This document shows, piece after piece, positions 18,093-25,308 of a stretch of 64,000 nt of DNA. A model generated the notes under the pieces. It was given only the letters and a program-made list of their open reading frames with translations, ran no database searches and was not told the origin of the DNA. The stretch is from positions 1 to 64,000 of the forward strand of contig JAEZZI010000003.1 in the NCBI GenBank assembly GCA_023418595.1, written 5' to 3'. A program made the position numbers and the translations under genes. The DNA comes from Pseudomonadota bacterium. Lineage in GTDB: Bacteria; Pseudomonadota; Alphaproteobacteria; Sphingomonadales; Sphingomonadaceae. Position 1 is the first letter of the stretch, and each line of letters begins with the position of its first letter.

Positions 18093-19109
18093 ATGACCGA
18101 CACGACCGACGCAACCGGACAAAGCGACGAAAACAAGCCGATTCCGGGCATCGAATCGACTCGGCCCTGGCACCACCCCTGGCCCGCATGGCGCGCGATC
18201 CTGCTGCGCGTCTATGCGATGAACGGCTTTCACAACCTGACGCTGATGGCCGCGGGGGTCGCCTTCTACGCCTTCCTGTCGTTCGTGCCGCTATTGGGTG
18301 CGATCGTCATGACCTATGGGCTGATCGCTGATCCATCGACAGTGGGGCGGCACATGGACACCATCTTCGAAATCGTCCCGGTCGATGCCGCGCGGCTGAT
18401 CGAGGATCAGTTGATCTCGGTTGTCACCACCGCCGCCGAACAGGCCGGGCTCGGCCTCGCCGTCGCGCTCGTCATCTCGATCTATGGCGCGATGCGCGCG
18501 GCAAGCGCGATGATCCAGGCGCTGAACGTGATCTACGAGGAAGAGGATGAGCGTAACATCATCCACACCACCTTGCTCGCTGCGCTCTTGACGGTAAGCG
18601 CGGTGCTGGCAGCGATCGTCGGACTGCTTGCGGCGGGCGCGTTGGGTTATCTGGGGACGCTGGTCGGCGTGCTCGGCCGGACGGGGGTCGTGCTCATTCA
18701 GATCCTGACCTGGCTGGTGGCGGGTGCCATCGCCAGCGCCGGTTTCGCCTTCGTCTATCGTTATGGTCCCGATCGCGCGCGGGCGCGGTGGCACTGGTTG
18801 TCGGTCGGGTCCGTGGCGGCGACCCTGTTATGGCTGGTCGCGACTTTGGGCTTCGGTGTCTATGCGGCCAATTTCGCGAACTATAATGCGACCTATGGCG
18901 CGCTGGGCGCGGTGGTCGTGCTGCTGATGTGGCTGTTCGTATCGAGCTATGCCGTGCTGATCGGCGCGGAAATCAACGCGGAGGCCGAACGTCAGACCGG
19001 CGTCGACACCACCGTTGGTCATCCCCGCCCGATCGGCAAGCGCGGCGCGACGATGGCCGACACCCTGCCCAGCAAACGCCAGGTGAAGCCGCGCCGCGAC
19101 CGTTACTGA
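18093..19109 (+). CDS. YihY/virulence factor BrkB family membrane protein
   Basis: 338-residue inner-membrane protein with about six transmembrane segments. It has the YihY signature near the first segment (NGFHNLTLMAAGVAFYAFLSFVPLLGAIV), the IYGAMRAASAMIQALNVIYEEEDERN region, and the YAANFANYNATYGALGAVVVLLMWLFVSSYAVLIGAEINAE segment near the C-terminus. The molecular function of this family is not settled. The ATG at 18093 has a GAGGG ribosome-binding site. The gene diverges from tamA across a 193-base gap, which must carry both promoters, and converges on the Rap1a-like gene with a 7-base overlap of ends. Confidence 0.88.
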   Translation: MTDTTDATGQSDENKPIPGIESTRPWHHPWPAWRAILLRVYAMNGFHNLTLMAAGVAFYAFLSFVPLLGAIVMTYGLIADPSTVGRHMDTIFEIVPVDAARLIEDQLISVVTTAAEQAGLGLAVALVISIYGAMRAASAMIQALNVIYEEEDERNIIHTTLLAALLTVSAVLAAIVGLLAAGALGYLGTLVGVLGRTGVVLIQILTWLVAGAIASAGFAFVYRYGPDRARARWHWLSVGSVAATLLWLVATLGFGVYAANFANYNATYGALGAVVVLLMWLFVSSYAVLIGAEINAEAERQTGVDTTVGHPRPIGKRGATMADTLPSKRQVKPRRDRY

Positions 19110-19480
19110 TCGGACTTGCACGCCCCCGGATAGGCGGCGGTGATCGCGTTCAGCGTCGCGCTGACGGCCGAATATCGGCGGCTGTCGGCATTGTCGCGCC
19201 ACAATTCCACCGCCAGGGCGCGCAACCGGACAACATCGACATCGCGCGGCATGCAGAAATTGTCCCGGTCGATCCAGCCCAGATCGCGCGCCATCGCCGC
19301 CATGTCGTGCGCGCCCATCAGGAACCAGTCGCACGCCTTCACGTCGCTCGCCACGTCGGAAATGCAGGCCTGGTAGAGTTGCTCGCCGGTCTTGAAAACG
19401 CCCGGCGCCTTGGCCTCCTGCGCGGCGGCGGGGGCGGCGTGGAGCGCGAGGGAGGCGAGCGCGATGAACAGGATTTTCAT
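19103..19480 (-). CDS. Rap1a/Tai-like secreted protein
   Basis: 125-residue protein with a clear signal peptide (residues 1-20, ending APAAAQ). The mature part has the layout of the Rap1a/Tai immunity family: an early Cys in GEQLYQACIS, a CDWFLMGAHDMA segment, a Cys-Pro-type turn FCMPRDVDVVRLRALAVELW, and a final AITAAYPGACK, giving four cysteines that could pair. Rap1a-type proteins neutralise type VI secretion amidases, but many family members lie outside such systems. No effector or secretion gene is nearby, so an immunity role here is only a possibility. The ATG at 19480 was chosen because it starts the signal peptide. Confidence 0.62.
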   Translation of the reverse strand: MKILFIALASLALHAAPAAAQEAKAPGVFKTGEQLYQACISDVASDVKACDWFLMGAHDMAAMARDLGWIDRDNFCMPRDVDVVRLRALAVELWRDNADSRRYSAVSATLNAITAAYPGACKSDQ

Positions 19481-19518
19481 GGGTTCAGGGGATAGCGGAC
19501 ATGGCGCAGCGCGCAAAC

Positions 19519-19989
19519 TCACCCCGTCGCGCTTTCGCGCCCAAGCGTCTCTGCGGCCGCTTCCAATCTTTCGAGCATCGTGGCCAACCGCTCGACTTCT
19601 TCCGGTGCGAAATCTTCGAACAGTCGCCGCTCGGTCTCGATCGCCAGCGGCGCGATCTCCTCGTACAGCGCCCGCCCTTCGCCGCTCAGCGCCAGCAGGT
19701 GCGACCGCTGGTCGGCGTCGTTGGGCAATCGTTCGATCAGCCCGCGGTCAGCAAGCGCGATCGCCGCGCGGCTGACGGTCACCTTGTCCATCCGCGTCCG
19801 GTGGGTCAGCGCCTGCTGCGTCATGCCCCCGCTTTCGGCGAGCACCGCGATCATCCGCCATTCTGGGATGCGCAACCCGAACCGCGCGCGATAGCTGCGC
19901 GCGATCATGTCCGACACGCGGTTGGACGCCACCGACAGGCGATAGGGCAGGAAATTGTCGAGGCGCAGCGTCGTCATCGCCCATATCAT
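19519..19989 (-). CDS. MarR-family transcriptional regulator
   Basis: 156-residue winged-helix regulator. The core shows FLPYRLSVASNRVSDMIARSYRARFGLRIPEWRMIAVLAESGGMTQQALTHRTRMDKVTVSRAAIALADRGLIERLPNDADQRSHLLALS, which is the MarR helix-turn-helix with its DxRS wing. MarR proteins usually repress a neighbouring operon and are released by small aromatic or other ligands. The gene diverges from the GntA-like operon starting at 20089, about 100 bases away, which makes that operon a natural target; this is inferred. Starts at 19989 and 19977 are both possible, and neither has a convincing ribosome-binding site. Confidence 0.9.
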   Translation of the reverse strand: MIWAMTTLRLDNFLPYRLSVASNRVSDMIARSYRARFGLRIPEWRMIAVLAESGGMTQQALTHRTRMDKVTVSRAAIALADRGLIERLPNDADQRSHLLALSGEGRALYEEIAPLAIETERRLFEDFAPEEVERLATMLERLEAAAETLGRESATG

Positions 19990-20088
19990 GTCGCATCGCC
20001 CCGAAACCGTCCAGCGAACGGAACCTTTGCGCGTGCGGAATCGTAAAGGGGGCGACACAATCGTCAGAAATCCTAGGAATCTTGATCC

Positions 20089-20775
20089 ATGTTTGCCTGG
20101 AGGCACGACGCGCAGGAAAAACTGGAAGCATTGCTGTTCGCGCATGTGAAGGCGGAGGACTTCCCCTGTGTGGGCGCCAAGGCGGCGCTGGCAAAGGGGA
20201 CGCTGGCGGTGCTCGCCTGCGACCGGATCGACAGCGCGTGGGACGATCTGCGCATCCATGACGCCCTGCTCAAATGGGCCGAGGAGTATCGCCGCGATCC
20301 CGGCCTGTTTCGCAGCTTCGCGGTGGTGTTCGACGGCCCCGATGATTTGACCGAAGCCGAGTTCGAAGCCGCGCTGTGGGAGCGCGTCCAGTCGCTGTCG
20401 GACAAGGATGTGTGGCGCGGCCAAGCCTATGATGACGGGGTCAGCCCCGATCCCGCCAACCCGCATTTTTCGTTGAGCTTCGGCGGATCGGCATTCTTTC
20501 TCGTCGGGCTGCATCCCCATGCCAGCCGCCCGGCGCGCCGGTTCGATCGGCCCGCGATCGTCTTCAACCTTCACGACCAGTTCGAAACACTGCGCGCGCA
20601 AGGCAAATATGAAGGAATGCGCGAAAAGATCCTGCTCCGTGACGAAGATCTGGCCGGATCGCGCAATCCGATGCTCGCCCGTCACGGCGACAGCAGCGAG
20701 GCACGGCAATATAGCGGGCGCCTCGTCGGCGAGGACTGGCGCGCGCCGTTCGAATATCGCGGAGAAAAGCCATAG
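20089..20775 (+). CDS. YqcI/YcgG (GntA-like) haem-dependent oxygenase family protein
   Basis: 228-residue protein of the YqcI/YcgG family, to which the guanitoxin-pathway haem-dependent N-hydroxylase GntA belongs. Diagnostic stretches are DFPCVGAKAALAKGTLAV, SFAVVFDGPDDLTEAEFEAALWERVQSLSDKD, FSLSFGGSAFFLVGLHPHASRPARRF and PAIVFNLHDQFETLRAQGKYEGMREKI. The known member oxidises a guanidino nitrogen; the substrate here is unknown. The stop overlaps what seems to be the start of a DUF1989 gene, so the pair is probably one functional unit. An AGGA precedes the ATG by about 10 bases. A divergent MarR gene lies upstream. Confidence 0.82.
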   Translation: MFAWRHDAQEKLEALLFAHVKAEDFPCVGAKAALAKGTLAVLACDRIDSAWDDLRIHDALLKWAEEYRRDPGLFRSFAVVFDGPDDLTEAEFEAALWERVQSLSDKDVWRGQAYDDGVSPDPANPHFSLSFGGSAFFLVGLHPHASRPARRFDRPAIVFNLHDQFETLRAQGKYEGMREKILLRDEDLAGSRNPMLARHGDSSEARQYSGRLVGEDWRAPFEYRGEKP

Positions 20776-21368
20776 AGACCTGTCACATCCCCGAACGATC
20801 GGGCACCGCGTTCGAACTGAAGGCGGGCGAATTGCTGCACGTCATCGACCCGCGCGGCGAACAGGTCGCCGACCTGCTGGCGTTCAACGCCGCCGACATC
20901 GACGAAGTGATTTCGTCGGGGCGGACGTTCGACTATGCCGAGACGATCTATCTCACGACCGGGCACAAGCTCTATTCGAACCGGTCGAACGTGCTGCTGG
21001 AGATCGTCGCCGATACCGTCGGACGTCACGATTTCCTGCTGACTCCGTGCAGCGTCGATACCTTCGACCATTTCTATCCCAAGCTCGATCGCCATCGCGG
21101 CTGTTTCGGCAATCTGGCCGAGGCGCTCGCACCTTACGGCGTCACGCCCGACCGCATCCCGACCGCGTTCAACTGCTTCATGAACGTGCCCGTCGATGGC
21201 GAGACGGGAAAGCTGCGCGTGCTGCCGCCGATCAGCAAGGCGGGCGACAGCATCGTTTTTCGCGCCGCCATCGATCTGGTAATCGGCCTGACCGCCTGCT
21301 CCGCTCCCGATTCGAACGGCGGCAGCTTCAAGCCCATTCATTACCGGATCGAGCCGTGTCCCGACTGA
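20772..21368 (+). CDS. DUF1989 (urea-carboxylase-associated) family protein with apparent ATA start
   Basis: 198-residue DUF1989 protein. Family features are HVIDPRGEQVADLLAFNAADIDEVISSGRTFDYAETIYLTTGHKLYSNRSNVLLEIV, the CFGNLAEAL block, PTAFNCFMNV and the C-terminal ACSAPDSNGGSFKPIHY. Relatives (CgdA/CgdB) form a carboxyguanidine deiminase, so guanidino chemistry is a reasonable guess. Homologous residues (IPERSGTAFELKAGELL) extend upstream of the first standard in-frame start, TTG at 20832. The only well-placed initiator is ATA at 20772, with GGAG seven bases upstream and overlapping the preceding stop as ATAG. Either ATA is used, or the sequence carries an ATG-to-ATA change or error. Confidence 0.75.
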   Translation: METCHIPERSGTAFELKAGELLHVIDPRGEQVADLLAFNAADIDEVISSGRTFDYAETIYLTTGHKLYSNRSNVLLEIVADTVGRHDFLLTPCSVDTFDHFYPKLDRHRGCFGNLAEALAPYGVTPDRIPTAFNCFMNVPVDGETGKLRVLPPISKAGDSIVFRAAIDLVIGLTACSAPDSNGGSFKPIHYRIEPCPD

Positions 21369-22297
21369 ACACTTCGCGACTGACCCTGTTTGCCCTTCCC
21401 CTTCTGGCAGTCGCTGCACCCGCCGCGGCGCAGGGGTGCGGGCCGGGATTGCAACCTGGGGAGAATATCGTTCCCGTCACCTCGGGCGGCGCGACGCGGC
21501 AGGTTCTGGTGCATCTGCCGACCGGCTACGATGGGCGCACGCGGATGCCATTGGTGCTGAACCTCCACGGCAGCGGATCGCGCGGGGCCGAGCAGCTCAA
21601 AAGCTCGGGCATGGCCGCGACCGCCGACAGGCACGGCTTCATCGTCGCCGCGCCCGATGCAGGCATTCCGGTCAATGACGGCAAGGGGTTCGTCTGGAAC
21701 ATCCCCGGCGTGCCGACCATCACCGGCGATGTGCCGGGTCCGAATGACGCCGACGACGTCGCCTTTGTCTCCGCGCTGATCGACACGCTCGCAGCGCGCG
21801 CCTGCGTCGACACGACGCGCGTCTATTCGACCGGCCTCTCGGGCGGCGGGCGGATGAGTTCGTGGCTCGGCTGCGCGCTGTCCGATCGGATCGCCGCCAT
21901 TGCCCCGGTCGTCGGCCTGCGCGCCGGACGTGCGCGCCCGGACGATCTGACGCAGGTTGACGATACAAGCTGCGCGCCCGCCAATCCGATGCCGGTCATG
22001 GCATTTTCGGGCGGCGCGGATCGCACCAATCCCAATGTTGGCGGCGAAGGCGCACGCTGGGGCTACAGCTTAGACGCCGCCGTCGCGCGCTGGGCGACGA
22101 TCAACGGCTGCGGCTCCGCTTTGCCCCGCTACCACCGCGCCGCCGACGTGACGGTCGATGCGCGCGGCGGCTGCAAGGGGCGTTCCGAGCTGGTGTCGGT
22201 GATCGACACCGATGGCGGCCACAATTGGACCGTCGCCGACAATGACGCGATGTGGGCCTTCTTCGCGCGGCATCGGCGGGAGGGCGCAACACGCTGA
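21356..22297 (+). CDS. secreted polyhydroxybutyrate-depolymerase/feruloyl-esterase family hydrolase
   Basis: 313-residue exported serine hydrolase of the LpqC/PHB-depolymerase family. A signal peptide occupies about residues 1-26 (ending APAAAQ). The mature part has VLVHLPTGYDGRTRMPLVLNLHGSGS (oxyanion region), the nucleophile elbow GLSGGGRM with Ser162, an internal Asp, and the catalytic His in DTDGGHNW near the end. Likely substrates are esters of hydroxyacids or plant phenolics; which one cannot be told. The start is GTG at 21356, overlapping the DUF1989 stop by 13 bases, so it is translated from the same message, though a metabolic link to the two upstream genes is not obvious. Confidence 0.8.
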   Translation: MSRLNTSRLTLFALPLLAVAAPAAAQGCGPGLQPGENIVPVTSGGATRQVLVHLPTGYDGRTRMPLVLNLHGSGSRGAEQLKSSGMAATADRHGFIVAAPDAGIPVNDGKGFVWNIPGVPTITGDVPGPNDADDVAFVSALIDTLAARACVDTTRVYSTGLSGGGRMSSWLGCALSDRIAAIAPVVGLRAGRARPDDLTQVDDTSCAPANPMPVMAFSGGADRTNPNVGGEGARWGYSLDAAVARWATINGCGSALPRYHRAADVTVDARGGCKGRSELVSVIDTDGGHNWTVADNDAMWAFFARHRREGATR

Positions 22298-22347
22298 AAC
22301 GAAACGCGAACTGGACATTGCGTGCGGGGAACATTATTGGAACATGA

Positions 22348-23595
22348 ATGTCCCGCCTCGATACTCGCGCGAAGCTTTCGATTCTGGCGGATGCCGCCAA
22401 ATATGATGCGTCCTGCGCGTCGTCGGGCACGTCCCAACGCGATTCGTCGGGCAAGAAAGGCGGTCTCGGTTCGACCGAGGGCAGCGGCATCTGTCACAGC
22501 TATGCGCCCGACGGACGCTGCATTTCGCTGCTCAAAATCCTGCTGACCAATTCATGCGTGTTCGATTGTCATTATTGCATCAACCGCAAGAGTTCGAACG
22601 TCCAGCGCGCGCGGTTCACCGTCGATGAGGTCGTCGACCTAACCCTCTCCTTCTATCGCCGCAACTATATCGAGGGGCTGTTTCTGTCGTCAGGCATCAT
22701 TCGCAGCCCCGATTACACGATGGAGCAACTGGTCGAGGTCGCGCGGCGGCTGCGCGAGGATCACCAGTTTCGCGGCTATATCCATCTGAAGACGATACCC
22801 GACGCCGATCCCGCGCTCGTCCATGCCGCCGGGCTGCACGCGGACCGGGTATCGATCAATGTCGAACTGCCGACCGTCTCCGGTCTCTCGCGCCTCGCCC
22901 CCGAAAAATCCGCACCGCGGATCGAAGGGGCGATGCGGCACATGAAGGGATCGATCGAGGACGGGCATGACGCGCGCAAACGATACAAGTCCGCCCCCAA
23001 ATTCGCGCCTGCCGGCCAGTCGACGCAGATGATCGTCGGTGCCGACAGCGCCAATGATGCCGATATCGTCACCACCGCCAGTCGCCTCTACGGCAAGTTC
23101 GGCCTGCGCCGCGTCTATTATTCGGCCTTCAGCCCGATCCCCGACGCAAGCAGTGTGCTGCCGCTGCAACGCCCGCCGCTGATGCGCGAACACCGGTTGT
23201 ACCAGTCCGACTGGCTGATGCGGTTCTACGGCTATTCCCCGCAGGAAGTCGGCGCGGCAGCGGATGCTTCGGGGATGTTCAGGCTCGACATCGACCCCAA
23301 GCTCGCCTGGGCGCTGAAGCATCGCCAGCATTTTCCCGTCGATGTGAACCGCGCGCCGCGCGAAATGCTGCTGCGCGTCCCTGGACTGGGCGTGAAGGCG
23401 GTGAACGGCATCCTGTCCGCGCGGCGTTGGCGGCGGCTTCGGATCGAGGATGTCGCGCGGCTGACCGTCTCAATCGCCAAGCTGCGGCCGTTCCTGATCG
23501 CCGACGGGTGGCGGCCGACCCTGCTTGGCGACCGCGCGAATCTCGAACCGATCGTCGCGCCGAAACGCGAGCAACTCGAACTCTTTGCCGCCTGA
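22348..23595 (+). CDS. putative DNA modification/repair radical SAM protein
   Basis: 415-residue radical SAM protein of the type annotated as putative DNA modification/repair. The cluster motif CVFDCHYC (Cys70, Cys74, Cys77) would bind a [4Fe-4S] cluster and S-adenosylmethionine. After the radical SAM barrel the C-terminal part carries a helix-hairpin-helix-like DNA-binding element (VDVNRAPREMLLRVPGLGVKAVNGILSARR). The family is regularly next to DUF4130/uracil-DNA glycosylase genes, as here: the UdgX fusion begins 134 bases downstream. The two are thought to act together on damaged or modified DNA, but the reaction is unproven. Length matches the family. Confidence 0.88.
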   Translation: MSRLDTRAKLSILADAAKYDASCASSGTSQRDSSGKKGGLGSTEGSGICHSYAPDGRCISLLKILLTNSCVFDCHYCINRKSSNVQRARFTVDEVVDLTLSFYRRNYIEGLFLSSGIIRSPDYTMEQLVEVARRLREDHQFRGYIHLKTIPDADPALVHAAGLHADRVSINVELPTVSGLSRLAPEKSAPRIEGAMRHMKGSIEDGHDARKRYKSAPKFAPAGQSTQMIVGADSANDADIVTTASRLYGKFGLRRVYYSAFSPIPDASSVLPLQRPPLMREHRLYQSDWLMRFYGYSPQEVGAAADASGMFRLDIDPKLAWALKHRQHFPVDVNRAPREMLLRVPGLGVKAVNGILSARRWRRLRIEDVARLTVSIAKLRPFLIADGWRPTLLGDRANLEPIVAPKREQLELFAA

Positions 23596-23621
23596 TCGGT
23601 TGGTGCCGAAATGCGTGCCCC

Positions 23622-23701
23622 CCCGTTCGTTTCGAGCGAAGTCGAGAAACGCGACTTTGACGCTTGGCTCACGTTTCTCGACTGCGCTCGAATCGAACGG
23701 G
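23622..23701. repeat. extragenic palindromic repeat, family B, copy 1
   Basis: Inverted arms of about 30 bases, starting CCCGTTCGTTTCGAGCGAAG and ending in its complement CGAATCGAACGGG, separated by about 20 bases. The right arm has two mismatches. The same element recurs at 25169-25245 and 62926-63003. It lies between the radical SAM and UdgX genes and could form a strong hairpin in their shared message. Confidence 0.85.
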
Positions 23702-23728
23702 CCTAAGGTGAAAGTCGCGCAACTCTAA

Positions 23729-25126
23729 ATGCATATCGCCTATCTTTCGGACGAAGATGACTTCGACGGCTGGCGCGGCGCCGCGCGGCGGTTCGCGCTC
23801 GCGAAAATCGCGCCCGCCGATATTGTCTGGCAGGTGGGCGACGTGCCCGGCGACCTGTTCGCTGCCGATGCCGACGCGACCCAGGACGCCCCCGAGGGCG
23901 CATTTTCGGTTCTGCGCGATTTCGTCACGCTGGCCAAATCGGCGATCTGCCACAGCGATCCCGAACGCTTCGCGCTGCTCTACACACTATTGCTTCAAAT
24001 CCGCGGTCGCCCCGGCAGCATGGGAGACCGCGCCGATCCGCTGCTGCGCCGGATCGAGGAGATGGCAAAGGCGGTCCGCCGCGACATCCACAAGATGCGC
24101 GCCTTTGTCCGCTTTCGCGAAATCGCCGCGGAACCGGGTGCCGAACCGCGCTTCGTCGCCTGGTTCGAACCCGATCATCACATCGTTCGGACGAACGCCG
24201 GCTTCTTCGTCCGCCGGTTCGCGTCGATGCACTGGTCGATCCTGACCCCCGAACTGACGATCCACTGGGATGGCGAGAGGCTGACCGAAGGTCCCGGCGC
24301 GACACGTGCCGACGCGCCGCAGGGCGACCCGCTGGAGGAGATGTGGCGCACCTATTACGCGTCGATCTTCAATCCCGCCCGCGTGAAGATCGGCGCGATG
24401 ACCAAGGAGATGCCGCGCAAATACTGGAAGAACATGCCCGAAACTGCACTGATCCCGGCGCTGATCGCGGGCGCGCAGGCGCGAGAGGTGGGGATGGTCG
24501 AGGCATCGCGGAGCAGGCCGGGCGGCAACAGCCTGGTCGCGTGGGAAAAGCTGCGCGAAGAGGCCGCGCATTGCACCCGCTGTCCGCTGCACAAACATGC
24601 GACGCAGACCGTGTTCGGCGAAGGGCCGGTCGATGCCGCGCTGATGCTGGTCGGCGAGCAACCCGGCGATCAGGAGGATCTGGCCGGACGCCCCTTCGTC
24701 GGTCCCGCGGGACAGAAGCTGGATGAGGCACTCGCCGCCGCGGGGGTCGATCGCTCGACGATCTACCTGACCAACGCGGTCAAGCATTTCAAATTCGAAC
24801 CGCGCGGCAAGCGCCGTATCCATTCGAAACCCGATGCGGGCGAGATCGAGGCGTGCCGCTGGTGGATCGACCAGGAGCGCCTGCTGGTCCGCCCGCAAGT
24901 CACGCTGGCGCTGGGCGCAACCGCCGCGCGATCCCTTTTCGGCAAGGCTGTGACGATCAAATCGATGCGCGGCCAGCCTCATCCGCTACCCGATGGCGGC
25001 GAGGCATGGGTGACTATCCACCCCAGCTATCTGCTGCGCCTGCCCGATGCGGTGCAGGCGGACGAGGAATATCACCGCTTCGTCGAGGAAATCGGCATGG
25101 CTGCGGCGCGGGTGGGTGCGGGATAG
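23729..25126 (+). CDS. DUF4130-UdgX fusion: uracil-DNA-binding/glycosylase protein
   Basis: 465-residue two-domain protein. Residues 1 to about 240 match the DUF4130 domain (HIAYLSDEDDFDGWRGAARRFALAKIAPADIVWQV and the FVRRFASMHWSILTPELTIHWDGERL block). Residues from about 260 form a family-4-like uracil-DNA glycosylase with Cys ligands for an iron-sulphur cluster (HCTRCPLHK and later Cys), motif A GEQPGDQEDLAGRPFVGPAGQKLDEAL, and the insertion KRRIH at residues 361-365. That loop is specific to UdgX, whose His forms a covalent bond to the uracil-site sugar in DNA. The neighbouring radical SAM gene is its usual partner. It would act on uracil-containing or otherwise modified DNA in the cytoplasm. 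Confidence 0.9.
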   Translation: MHIAYLSDEDDFDGWRGAARRFALAKIAPADIVWQVGDVPGDLFAADADATQDAPEGAFSVLRDFVTLAKSAICHSDPERFALLYTLLLQIRGRPGSMGDRADPLLRRIEEMAKAVRRDIHKMRAFVRFREIAAEPGAEPRFVAWFEPDHHIVRTNAGFFVRRFASMHWSILTPELTIHWDGERLTEGPGATRADAPQGDPLEEMWRTYYASIFNPARVKIGAMTKEMPRKYWKNMPETALIPALIAGAQAREVGMVEASRSRPGGNSLVAWEKLREEAAHCTRCPLHKHATQTVFGEGPVDAALMLVGEQPGDQEDLAGRPFVGPAGQKLDEALAAAGVDRSTIYLTNAVKHFKFEPRGKRRIHSKPDAGEIEACRWWIDQERLLVRPQVTLALGATAARSLFGKAVTIKSMRGQPHPLPDGGEAWVTIHPSYLLRLPDAVQADEEYHRFVEEIGMAAARVGAG

Positions 25127-25168
25127 CAATGCGACTCAGCGAACGAGGGTGCTATTACACTCTCTCAT

Positions 25169-25245
25169 CCGTTCGTTTCGAGCGAAGTCGAGAAACGCTT
25201 GCGCACGCCCCACCTACGGTTCTCGACTTCGCTCGAAACGAACGG
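25169..25245. repeat. extragenic palindromic repeat, family B, copy 2
   Basis: Perfect arms of 26 bases (CCGTTCGTTTCGAGCGAAGT plus CGAGAA, and its complement) around a 25-base loop. It sits just after the udgX stop, where it may act as a transcription end or message-stabilising hairpin. Confidence 0.85.
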
Positions 25246-25308
25246 TTGTGTTGGGTCGATCAAGCGCGGGCTTGGCAGCGCGCCGGGCGGGCCATAGAGC
25301 TTATTGCC

